The notes under the pieces: model-generated
What the model was told of the DNA's origin: nothing
The model's database searches: none
Seen by the model: only the letters and a program-made list of their open reading frames with translations
Shown: piece by piece, positions 1 to 6,804 of the stretch
Numbering within the stretch: position 1 is the stretch's first letter
How the letters are laid out: each line of letters opens with the position of its first letter
Made by a program: the position numbers and the translations under genes
Origin: Actinomycetota bacterium
GTDB taxonomy: Bacteria; Actinomycetota; Acidimicrobiia; Spongiisociales; UBA11373
NCBI GenBank assembly: GCA_003486285.1
Contig: DNGH01000181.1
Coordinates: 1 to 9,920, forward strand
DNA: 9,920 nt
Direction of reading: 5' to 3'

Positions 1-154
1 CGCCGAGGCGGCCCGGCTGCACCTGGCGCTGGTAGCGGCGCAACAGCGTCACCTCGCCACCCTCTCCCCCACCCGGACCATCCCCCACCTCTTCGGCGTC
101 CACACCCCGGGCGAGATCGCGGAGTCGATCGCCGACCTCTGGGAGGCCCGATGA
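1..154 (+). CDS. ArsA/Get3-like ATPase, C-terminal end only
   Basis: This is the 3' end of a gene that begins left of the window. The frame is open from base 2 and gives 50 residues up to a TGA at 152-154. The visible part has no ATPase motif. It contains a hydrophobic strand and closing helix (IPHLFGVHTPGEIAESIADL) like the C-terminus of the first member of actinobacterial ArsA/Get3-like ATPase pairs. Its stop overlaps the start of the complete ATPase at 151 in an ATGA, so the two are almost certainly one transcript and translationally coupled. The assignment rests mainly on that neighbour, because paired ArsA-like ATPases are common in Actinobacteria (Rv3679-Rv3680 in Mycobacterium tuberculosis). 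The fragment is too short to prove the family by itself. Confidence 0.65.
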   Translation, partial: AEAARLHLALVAAQQRHLATLSPTRTIPHLFGVHTPGEIAESIADLWEAR

Positions 155-1164
155 CTCGGGTCACCCTGGTCATGGGAGCCGGCGGTGTCGGCAAGACGAC
201 CGTCGCTGCGGGACTCGCGGCGTTGTCCGCGGAGCGCGGCGCCCGCACCCTGGCGATCACCGTCGATCCCGCCAGGCGCCTCGCCGACGCCCTCGGCACC
301 CGGCTCGGCAACCATCCCACCCCGGTGCCGGGCCACGCCCGGCTCGATGCCGCCATGCTCGATGCGACCGCCGCCTGGGAGCAGATCGCCCGCACCCACG
401 CCGACCCGACCACGGCACGTCGCCTGCTGGCCAACCCCTACTTCCGCGCCGTCGCCGACCGGTTTCCCGCCGGTCAGGCCTACGCCGCCGGGGAGCAGGT
501 CCTGACCCACTTCGATGCCGGTTCCTACTACCGCATCGTGGTCGACACCCCGCCGGCCGAGGGCGGAACCGCCTTCCTCGACGCTCCGCGCCGCATCCGC
601 GCTCTCGTCGCCGGAAGGGCCTTGCGGGTGCTGACCGGTCCCCGGCTGCCCGGTCGCCGCCTGATCTACTCGGTCACGGCCCGTCCGGCACTCATGGTCG
701 TCGATTCGGTGCTCGGCGGACGCCTGCTCGAGGACGTCGCCGAGTTCCTCCTCGACCTGAGCGCCATCTACCCCGGCATCTCCCGCCGCTCCCGGCGGGT
801 GGAAGCGATGCTGCAGCAAGCGGACGCCGTCGTGGTCACCACTCCGGATCCCGGCCCGATCGCCGAGGCCCGCCGCATCGCCACCGAGAGACTGGTCACC
901 CGGGGCGATCCTCCCCAGGTGGTGTTCAATCGCATGCTCCCGGCCGCCTGGGCGGGTGCCGGCGCGGCGGGGGCGATCGATCCCCTAGAGCGCAATCTGG
1001 GGCGCTGGGGAATGGAGGCTTCTCGCCATCAGGCGCTGCTCAACGCGTTCGCGGCCCATACCGGGCTGAGCCCGCTCTCGGTGCCGTGGCTCGCCGAGGC
1101 GCCGGCCGATCCGGCACGACTCGCCGGCCTGGTGGAGTCCGCGGGACTCGACCCGGTCAGCTGA
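151..1164 (+). CDS. ArsA/Get3-family P-loop ATPase (second member of a pair)
   Basis: The 337-residue protein is a SIMIBI-class P-loop ATPase of the ArsA/Get3 family, expected in the cytoplasm, probably as a dimer with its upstream partner. The P-loop is at residues 9-17 (GAGGVGKTT). A switch I-like segment with D39 follows (TVDPARRLADALG), and a DTPP motif lies at 132-135. The family pattern 'LLANPYF' then 'GQAYAAGEQVL' lies at about 92-118. The signature lysine before GG in canonical Get3/ArsA (KGGxGKT) is alanine here (A10), while the P-loop lysine K15 is kept. No metalloid-binding cysteine pair or membrane segment is visible, so arsenite transport is unlikely. The actinobacterial pair has been described as Get3-like, but its client is not evident from sequence. 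The ATG start at 151 is supported by the ATGA overlap. The last 8 bases overlap the 3' end of the convergent dnaE. Confidence 0.9.
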   Translation: MTRVTLVMGAGGVGKTTVAAGLAALSAERGARTLAITVDPARRLADALGTRLGNHPTPVPGHARLDAAMLDATAAWEQIARTHADPTTARRLLANPYFRAVADRFPAGQAYAAGEQVLTHFDAGSYYRIVVDTPPAEGGTAFLDAPRRIRALVAGRALRVLTGPRLPGRRLIYSVTARPALMVVDSVLGGRLLEDVAEFLLDLSAIYPGISRRSRRVEAMLQQADAVVVTTPDPGPIAEARRIATERLVTRGDPPQVVFNRMLPAAWAGAGAAGAIDPLERNLGRWGMEASRHQALLNAFAAHTGLSPLSVPWLAEAPADPARLAGLVESAGLDPVS

Positions 1165-4100
1165 GCACGGCGTCGGCGCCGAGCAAGGCCCGCAGGTCGG
1201 CGTACAACGCGGCCCGCGGCTCCACGGTGAACTGTGCCCCGAGGCGGACCACCTTGGTCCCCTCGGCGCTCTCGAGGTGGGCGAAGACCGGGACTCGGCC
1301 GGGATGATCCGAGAGCACCAGGCGCAGCCGAGCGACCATGTCCGCCGACAGCACCGCCGCCCGCATCCGCAGCCGCACCGCCTGCTCGGCGGTGAGATCC
1401 GGTTCGGAGAGATCGAGGGCGATCAGCTTCAGATCGTCGCCGCGTTGATCGACCCGGGCCTTGACCACGAGGATGGCATCGTCGCGGATCAGGCCGCCCT
1501 TCTCCGTCACCACCCGTGGAAAGCACACCACCTCGACACCGGCCTCGAGATCCTCCAGCCCGAAGTAGAGCATCAACTCGCCGCTCTTGGTGTAGCGGCG
1601 GTTGACCCCGGCGACGATGCCTCCCACCGTGACGGTGGTGCCATCGGCGGCTTCATCGAGTGAGCTGATCGGGTTCTTGGTCAGGGCGCGCAATTGGCTG
1701 GCCACACCGAAGAGGGGGTGGTCGGAGACGTAGAGGCCGAGCATCTCCTTCTCCAAGGCGAGCTTCACCTTCTTGTCCCACTCGGTGACGGGGATCTCGA
1801 CCGCACCGCTGCGGGCCGCCGGTTCATCGGCCCCGAAGAGGGAGAACTGCCCCATGTCCTCGTTGCGCCGGCGGGCGACCACCGCTTCGATCATCTGCTC
1901 GTAGACCGTGATCAGCCCTTTGCGGGTGGCCCCGGTAGTGTCGAACGCACCCGCCTTGATCAGCGACTCGATGGTGCGCTTGTTGAGCACGCTCAGATCG
2001 ACGCGCTCGATGAAGTCCTGGAACGAGGCGTAGGACCCGTTCTTCCGTCGTTCCTCGATGATCAACTCGACCACACCCTCACCGACGTTGCGGATGGCGG
2101 AGAGCCCGAACGGCACCGATCCGCTGCGGGCGGCGAAGTCCGACTCCGAGACGTTGACGTCCGGAACCAGCACCTGCACCCCCATCGAACGGCACTCGCT
2201 GAGGTACACCGCGGTGCGTTCCTTGTCACGCTTCGAGGAGGTGAGCAGGGCTGCCATGTACTCAGCCGGATAGTGCACCTTCAGCCATGCGGTCTGATAG
2301 GCCACCAGGGCGTAACCGGCAGCATGAGGCTTGTTGAATCCGTATCCGGCGAAGTGCGAGATGAGGGCGAACAGCGACCGCGCCAGTTCGCGGGGGTGGC
2401 CCTCACCGACGCAACCCTCGACGAAGATCTCCTCTTGCTTGGCCATCACCGCCGGGATCTTCTTGCCCATCGCCTTGCGCAGGGTGTCGGCATCGGCCAT
2501 GGAGAACCCCGCCATCACTCGGGCCGACTCCATCACCTGCTCCTGGTACACGATGATCCCGTAGGTCTCCGCCAGGACGCTGCTCAAGGCCGGGTGCGGG
2601 TACTCGATCGGAGCGCGCCGGTTCTTCCGGTCGGCGTAGTCGTTGTGGGTCCCGGCGCCGAGGGGACCGGGCCGGTACAGCGAGATGAGGGCCATGAGGT
2701 CCTGGAACCGGTCGGGGCGCAGGCTCCGCATCAACGAGCGCATCCCGGAGCCCTCCAGTTGGAACACCCCCATGCCGGCGCCGCTGGCGAGCATCTCGTA
2801 GACCGCGGGATCGTCGAGCGGCACCCCATCGATGTCGGGCCGGGTCCCGGTGCTCGCCTCGACCAGCTCGAGGCAGCGTTCGATGGTCGTGAGGTTGCGC
2901 AGCCCGAGAAAATCCATCTTCAGCAGCCCGAGCTGCTCGATGGCGTGCATCTCGTACTGGGTGACCACCTCGGCATCCTCACCCTTGCGCTGGATCGGCA
3001 CGATCGAGGTGAGCGGCTCCGGTGAGATGACGACCGCCGCGGCGTGAATCGAGTCCTGCCGCCGCAATCCCTCCAGCCCGCGGGCCGTGTCGATGACGCG
3101 ACGCGCCTCGGGATCGGACGAGTACATCTCGCGCAAACCGGAGGCGTTGCTGTAGTAGTCCCGGATGTAGTCGTCCGCCCCCGGCGGAGGCGGGTTGAGA
3201 CACTGGTCGAGAGTGGCGTCGCGACCCAGGATCGCCGGGGGCATCGCCTTGGCGATGCGATCGCCCAGCGCGTAGGAGAACCCCAGCACCCGCGCCGAAT
3301 CGCGCAGTGCCTGGCGTCCCTTGATCGTCGAGAACGTGACGACCTGGGCGACGCGATCGGATCCGTACTTCTCGGCGGCGTAGCGGATCATCTCGCCGCG
3401 GTAGCGCTCGTCGAAATCCATGTCGATGTCGGGCATCTCGCGTCGGCCCGGATTGAGGAAGCGCTCGAAGATCAGCCCGAACGCCAGCGGGTCGATCTCG
3501 GTGATGCGCAGGCTGAAGGCGACCAGCGAGCCGCCGGCCGAGCCCCGGGCGGGACCGGTGCGAATGCGATTCTCCCGGGCGTGGCGGATCAGGTCCCACA
3601 CGATCAGGAAGTACGCCGGGAACCCCATCGACTCGATCACCCCGAGCTCGTAGTCGAGTCGCTCGACCACCGTCGTCGGGAGCGGGTCGCCGTAGCGTTC
3701 CTTGGCTCCGGCAAGGGCCAATCCCCGCAGGTACGACGCCTCGGTCTCCCCGACGGGGACCGAAAAGTGCGGCAGGAGGATGTTGCCGAACTCCATGTGG
3801 ACGTCGGCCCGCTCGGCGATCATCAGGGTGTTGTCGCAGGCTCCGGGAAACCCATCGTCGGGAAAGAGCGCCCGCATCTCGCGGGCGGTCCTGACGTGAT
3901 ACCCCTTCCCCTGGAACTTGAACCGGGCCGGATCCGCCATCGCGGCCCCGGTCTGGATGCAGAGCAGGGCGTCGTGAGCCTCCGCCTCGGACTCCCGGGT
4001 GTAGTGGCAGTCGTTGGTGGCGAGAAGCGGGGCACCGATGTCCCGCGAGATCTGGAGCAGGTCGGGCAGGACGCGGCGCTGCGCCTCGACCCCGTGGTCC

Positions 4101-4669
4101 ATGATCTCCACGAAGAACGAGTCCTTGCCGAAGATGTCCTGGTACATGGCCGCCGCTTCGCGGGCCGCCCCGTAGTCGCGGCTCACCCCGACGTTCCCCT
4201 CCTCCCCGGAGGCGTCCGGGGCGAGCAGCTGCGGGACGTGGCCGCCGAGGCATCCCGTGGTGGCCACCAGCCCCGCGGCATGGCGGGACAGCAGCTCGTG
4301 GTCCATGCGAGGCTTGTAGTAGAAGCCGTCGAGGAAGGCGGCGCTCGCCAGCTTCACCAGATTGCCATAGCCCTCCTGGGTCACCGCCATCAGGGTGATG
4401 TGGTAGCGCACGTCGTCACGACGCGGCAGGCGATCGAACCGCGACCCCGGGGTGAGGTAGCCCTCCATGCCGATGATCGGCTTGATCCCGGCAGCCGTCG
4501 CCTGCTGGTAGAAGTCCACGGCCCCGTAGAGCACTCCGTGGTCAGTGATCCCGACTGCCGGCTGGCCGTCGGCCGCGGCCGCGGCCACCACATCGGGGAT
4601 GCGGGCCGCACCGTCGAGCATCGAGTACTCCGTGTGGAGATGCAGATGGGCAAAGCTGCGATCCGACAC
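1157..4669 (-). CDS. dnaE: DNA polymerase III alpha subunit (DnaE1 type)
   Basis: This is the replicative polymerase catalytic subunit, 1170 residues, close to the usual length. It copies chromosomal DNA within the Pol III holoenzyme at the fork. The N-terminal PHP domain (about 6-225) keeps the metal ligands: H10, H12, D19, H44, E69, H90, C140, D220 and H222. The polymerase core has the palm motif PDIDMDF at 413-419, with catalytic D414 and D416, and the third aspartate D586 in KMDFLGL. The nucleotide-binding loop ARGSAGGS is at 374-381. A helix-hairpin-helix follows near 858-871, a likely sliding-clamp peptide QFSLF at 941-945, and an OB-fold near 1010-1060. The start is a GTG at 4669 with a GAGGAG ribosome site at 4673-4678; the HLHLHTEYS motif follows at once, so there is no room for a later start. 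There is no intein or frameshift. It is read away from the DUF2090 gene. Confidence 0.98.
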   Translation of the reverse strand: MSDRSFAHLHLHTEYSMLDGAARIPDVVAAAAADGQPAVGITDHGVLYGAVDFYQQATAAGIKPIIGMEGYLTPGSRFDRLPRRDDVRYHITLMAVTQEGYGNLVKLASAAFLDGFYYKPRMDHELLSRHAAGLVATTGCLGGHVPQLLAPDASGEEGNVGVSRDYGAAREAAAMYQDIFGKDSFFVEIMDHGVEAQRRVLPDLLQISRDIGAPLLATNDCHYTRESEAEAHDALLCIQTGAAMADPARFKFQGKGYHVRTAREMRALFPDDGFPGACDNTLMIAERADVHMEFGNILLPHFSVPVGETEASYLRGLALAGAKERYGDPLPTTVVERLDYELGVIESMGFPAYFLIVWDLIRHARENRIRTGPARGSAGGSLVAFSLRITEIDPLAFGLIFERFLNPGRREMPDIDMDFDERYRGEMIRYAAEKYGSDRVAQVVTFSTIKGRQALRDSARVLGFSYALGDRIAKAMPPAILGRDATLDQCLNPPPPGADDYIRDYYSNASGLREMYSSDPEARRVIDTARGLEGLRRQDSIHAAAVVISPEPLTSIVPIQRKGEDAEVVTQYEMHAIEQLGLLKMDFLGLRNLTTIERCLELVEASTGTRPDIDGVPLDDPAVYEMLASGAGMGVFQLEGSGMRSLMRSLRPDRFQDLMALISLYRPGPLGAGTHNDYADRKNRRAPIEYPHPALSSVLAETYGIIVYQEQVMESARVMAGFSMADADTLRKAMGKKIPAVMAKQEEIFVEGCVGEGHPRELARSLFALISHFAGYGFNKPHAAGYALVAYQTAWLKVHYPAEYMAALLTSSKRDKERTAVYLSECRSMGVQVLVPDVNVSESDFAARSGSVPFGLSAIRNVGEGVVELIIEERRKNGSYASFQDFIERVDLSVLNKRTIESLIKAGAFDTTGATRKGLITVYEQMIEAVVARRRNEDMGQFSLFGADEPAARSGAVEIPVTEWDKKVKLALEKEMLGLYVSDHPLFGVASQLRALTKNPISSLDEAADGTTVTVGGIVAGVNRRYTKSGELMLYFGLEDLEAGVEVVCFPRVVTEKGGLIRDDAILVVKARVDQRGDDLKLIALDLSEPDLTAEQAVRLRMRAAVLSADMVARLRLVLSDHPGRVPVFAHLESAEGTKVVRLGAQFTVEPRAALYADLRALLGADAVLS

Positions 4670-4740
4670 GGGCTCCTCGGAGGCGAATTACAGGGGTGTG
4701 ACCCTTGACGATACCAGGCACCCCATCCCCCCGCCCCCGC

Positions 4741-4765
4741 GTCGGTAGGGCGGCATCGCACCGAC
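4741..4765. promoter_or_regulatory. Imperfect dyad in the dnaE / DUF2090 divergent promoter region
   Basis: GTCGGT at 4741-4746 is the inverted complement of ACCGAC at 4760-4765. Inside it, GCG at 4750-4752 pairs with CGC at 4757-4759 around a 4-base loop, leaving a 3-base bulge on one side. It lies just upstream of the candidate -10 at 4768, where a repressor would overlap the -35 zone. It may be an operator or a chance dyad in GC-rich DNA. The rest of the region (4670-4740) holds the dnaE ribosome site and a C-rich tract at 4721-4738. Confidence 0.3.
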
Positions 4766-4767
4766 CG

Positions 4768-4773
4768 TAGACT
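4768..4773 (+). promoter_or_regulatory. Candidate -10 box (TAGACT) for the DUF2090 gene
   Basis: TAGACT matches four of six positions of the bacterial -10 consensus. Transcription would begin near 4780, leaving a leader of about 19 bases that just contains the ribosome site at 4787. No clear -35 lies 16-18 bases upstream, so the call is weak. It does agree with translation from 4799 rather than from the GTG at 4775. Confidence 0.35.
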
Positions 4774-4786
4774 CGTGGTGAGCAAC

Positions 4787-4792
4787 GGAGAA
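4787..4792 (+). promoter_or_regulatory. Ribosome binding site (GGAGAA) that selects the ATG at 4799
   Basis: GGAGAA lies 6 bases before the ATG at 4799. The in-frame GTG codons at 4775 and 4778 have no purine-rich site in front of them. The site therefore favours the shorter 301-residue product, which begins a few residues before the conserved AFDHRGSF motif. Confidence 0.6.
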
Positions 4793-4798
4793 GTGCAC

Positions 4799-5704
4799 AT
4801 GGAACTCGGACATCAGGGCCAACTGTTCATCCTCGCCTTCGACCATCGCGGCAGCTTCAAGAAGAAGATGTTCGGCATCGTCGACGAGAGCCCGGATGAC
4901 ACCAAGAAGCTGCAGGAGGCGAAGCGCCTCGTCTGGGAAGGATTTGCCGGCGCTCACGCCGCCGGAATTCCCGCCGGCGCCGGCATCCTCGTCGACGAGG
5001 AGATGGGCGCCGCGGTGGCTCGCAAGGCTGCCGGCCTCGGGGTGCCGTTGGCGATGCCGGTGGAGAAGTCGGGGCAGGACGTCTTCGACTTCGAGTACGG
5101 CTCCGAGTTCGGCCGGCACATCGAGGCCTTCGACCCCACCTTCGCCAAGGTGCTGGTGCGGTGGAATCCCGACGACGCCGCGGACATCAAGAGCCTTCAG
5201 GGCGAGCGGCTCGCCGGGCTCGGCGACTGGCTCCACTCCAATGGGCGCCGCTACCTCTTCGAGCTGCTCGTCCCGGCCTCCAAGAACCAGCTCGAGTCGG
5301 TGAACGGCGATGCCCACGCCTACGACACCAAGGTTCGCCCGGCGCTGATGATGCAGACGATCACCGAGTTGCGCGCCGCCGGGGTCGACCCCGACGTCTG
5401 GAAGATCGAAGGCATCGATGCCACCGAGGATTGCCGCCAGATCGCCAATCTGACCCGCGCCGGGGGTCGCGACGGCGTCAAGTGCGTCGTCCTGGGACGA
5501 GGCGCCGACGATGCCCGGGTGGATCACTGGCTGCGCACCGGGGCTCCCGTGCCCGGCTACGCCGGATTCGCCATCGGGCGTTCGATCTGGTGGGGGGCAG
5601 TCGAACAGTGGCGGGATGGCAAGGCCACATTCGATGCCGCCGCCGCCACCGTCACCGCCAATTACCGGCGGTTCATCGACGTCTACCTCGCCGCCGCCGG
5701 TTGA
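4799..5704 (+). CDS. Stand-alone DUF2090 (IolC C-terminal-like) aldolase-fold protein
   Basis: The product is a 301-residue soluble protein that I recognise as DUF2090, the domain usually fused behind the sugar kinase IolC in some proteobacteria, where it is thought to act as 2-deoxy-5-keto-D-gluconate-6-phosphate aldolase. No kinase domain is present. The N-terminus carries the hallmark FILAFDHRGSF (residues 10-20). KVLVRWNP is at 117-124, and VWKIEGID at 200-207 places K202 where class I aldolases of the LacD type carry the Schiff-base lysine. AIGRSIWW near 258-265 looks like a phosphate-binding GR loop at the end of a barrel. The domain spans the whole protein. The substrate cannot be read from sequence. 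No other inositol genes are near; the convergent neighbours are two phosphofructokinases, which makes a ketose bisphosphate a reasonable alternative substrate. An in-frame upstream GTG at 4775 would add 8 residues but lacks a ribosome site. Confidence 0.85.
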   Translation: MELGHQGQLFILAFDHRGSFKKKMFGIVDESPDDTKKLQEAKRLVWEGFAGAHAAGIPAGAGILVDEEMGAAVARKAAGLGVPLAMPVEKSGQDVFDFEYGSEFGRHIEAFDPTFAKVLVRWNPDDAADIKSLQGERLAGLGDWLHSNGRRYLFELLVPASKNQLESVNGDAHAYDTKVRPALMMQTITELRAAGVDPDVWKIEGIDATEDCRQIANLTRAGGRDGVKCVVLGRGADDARVDHWLRTGAPVPGYAGFAIGRSIWWGAVEQWRDGKATFDAAAATVTANYRRFIDVYLAAAG

Positions 5705-5732
5705 CGGGTTCCGGGTACCGGGTGCCGGGCCG
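5705..5732. repeat. Short tandem heptamer repeat (CGGGTNC)
   Basis: Immediately after the TGA at 5702-5704 come CGGGTTC, CGGGTAC and CGGGTGC in tandem, then the degenerate copy CGGGCCG. The third and fourth units overlap the left arm and loop of the hairpin at 5713-5756. It is probably a slippage-prone or dispersed element of this genome. Confidence 0.6.
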
Positions 5733-5756
5733 CCGGGTCACTGGTAACCGGTACCC
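5713..5756. terminator. Hairpin between convergent genes, likely bidirectional terminator
   Basis: GGGTACCGG at 5713-5721 is the exact inverted complement of CCGGTACCC at 5748-5756. The pairing extends inward through 5726/5743 with one G-A mismatch and one wobble pair, giving a stem of about 14 positions and a 16-base loop. It fills the 53-base gap between the ends of the DUF2090 gene (5704) and the ATP-type phosphofructokinase (5758). There is no T-run on either side, so it may instead act as an mRNA 3'-end stabiliser. Confidence 0.5.
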
Positions 5757-5757
5757 C

Positions 5758-6777
5758 TCACCCAAAGAACAGCCGCGCCACCGCGAACAATTCGGGGTCG
5801 ACACCCCGGATGCCCTCACAGGCCTCGGCCAGTGGAACCGACTCGATGCGGGTGCCGTGGACGGCCACCATCACCCGGTCGGCGCCGTCGAGGGCCAGCG
5901 CGGCGGCGGCGGCTCCCATGCGGGTGGCCAGCACCCGATCGAATGCTGTCGGGGTCCCGCCGCGTTGTAGATGCCCCAACACGGTCACCCGGGTCTCGAA
6001 GCCGGTCAACTCCTCGAGCACGGGGGCGATGCGATACGCCACTCCCCCGAGTCGCTCGAACCCGAAGGCGTCCGTGGCCGGATGCACGTCGTCGGGGGGG
6101 ACCACCCCTTCGGCCACCACGACCACCGAGTAGCGCCTGCCGCGGCGATGGCGTCCCTTGATGATGCGGGCGACCTCGTCCAGCGGCAACTGGAACTCCG
6201 GGAGGAGAATGGCATCCGCGCCGCCCGCCAACCCGGCATGCAACGCGATCCAACCCTTGGTGCGACCCATCACCTCGCACAACATCACGCGGTTGTGTGC
6301 CTCGGCCGTGGTGGTGAGCCGGTCGAGGGCATCGGTGGCCACCTGCACCGCGGTGTCGAACCCGAAGGTGACATCCGTGGCTCCGATGTCGTTGTCGATC
6401 GTCTTGGGAACGCCGACCACCCTGATGCCCTCCTCGGACAGACGGAGCGCGGTGCGCAGGGTGCCGTCACCGCCGACGACGATGAGGACCTCGATGTCGT
6501 TGCGCTCCAGCGTGGCGCGGACGCTGGCATAGCCACTGCCGTGCACATACGGGTCCATGCGCGAGGTCCCGAGGATGGTGCCGCCGGCACGAAGGATGCC
6601 CCGCACGTCCTCCCGCCCCAGAGGCCTGGTGTCGTCCTCCATCAGGCCCTGCCAGCCGTTCAGCACCCCGAGCACTTCGTGCGATCCGGCGGCCCCCACG
6701 GCGGTGACGACACTGCGGATCACCGCGTTGAGACCGGGGCAGTCGCCCCCGGCGGTGAGGATTCCGATGACGCTCAC
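5758..6777 (-). CDS. pfkA: 6-phosphofructokinase, ATP-type signature
   Basis: The 339-residue cytosolic enzyme is expected to phosphorylate fructose 6-phosphate to fructose 1,6-bisphosphate in glycolysis. The N-terminal GGDCPGLNAVI is at 10-20. The phosphoryl-donor loop GGDGT is at 102-106, with glycine at 105 (E. coli G104 position), and PKTIDND at 124-130 contains the catalytic base D128. R163, MGR at 170-172, E223, and H269 and R272 in LGHLQRGG give a complete sugar-phosphate site. Glycine at 105 combined with lysine at 125 is the pattern of actinobacterial group III ATP-dependent enzymes. The start is a GTG at 6777 with a modest GGGGA site at 6783-6787. It begins 27 bases after the stop of the upstream paralogue, so the two form an operon. 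The gene ends one base from a strong hairpin. Donor preference is inferred from residues only. Confidence 0.95.
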   Translation of the reverse strand: MSVIGILTAGGDCPGLNAVIRSVVTAVGAAGSHEVLGVLNGWQGLMEDDTRPLGREDVRGILRAGGTILGTSRMDPYVHGSGYASVRATLERNDIEVLIVVGGDGTLRTALRLSEEGIRVVGVPKTIDNDIGATDVTFGFDTAVQVATDALDRLTTTAEAHNRVMLCEVMGRTKGWIALHAGLAGGADAILLPEFQLPLDEVARIIKGRHRRGRRYSVVVVAEGVVPPDDVHPATDAFGFERLGGVAYRIAPVLEELTGFETRVTVLGHLQRGGTPTAFDRVLATRMGAAAAALALDGADRVMVAVHGTRIESVPLAEACEGIRGVDPELFAVARLFFG

Positions 6778-6804
6778 GTTGATCCCCGTCTGGTCGAGGG
6801 ATGT

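Noticed and set aside
49..819. Minus-strand open frame opposite the ArsA-like ATPase
   Set aside because: The plus strand carries the P-loop and DTPP motifs; the antisense product is Gly-rich with no motif.
151..1164. Arsenite efflux ATPase (ArsA proper)
   Set aside because: No metalloid-binding cysteines, no ArsB, ArsD or ArsR gene nearby, and a single ATPase domain; the paired Get3-like family fits better.
1694..3025. Plus-strand open frame of 443 codons opposite dnaE
   Set aside because: Same reasoning: the opposite strand encodes conserved polymerase motifs throughout, and the composition is typical of an antisense shadow.
2979..4253. Minus-strand open frame of 424 codons inside dnaE
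   Set aside because: It overlaps dnaE in another frame and is dominated by R, G and P, with no domain visible.
3044..4708. Long plus-strand open frame (554 codons) opposite dnaE
   Set aside because: It is the antisense of a clear dnaE, low in complexity and rich in R, G, H and V, without recognisable motifs. GC-rich genes leave such frames open.
4705..4710. TTGACG as a plus-strand -35 box for the DUF2090 gene
   Set aside because: At 16-18 bases downstream there is only C-rich sequence, and the candidate -10 at 4768 is far too distant.
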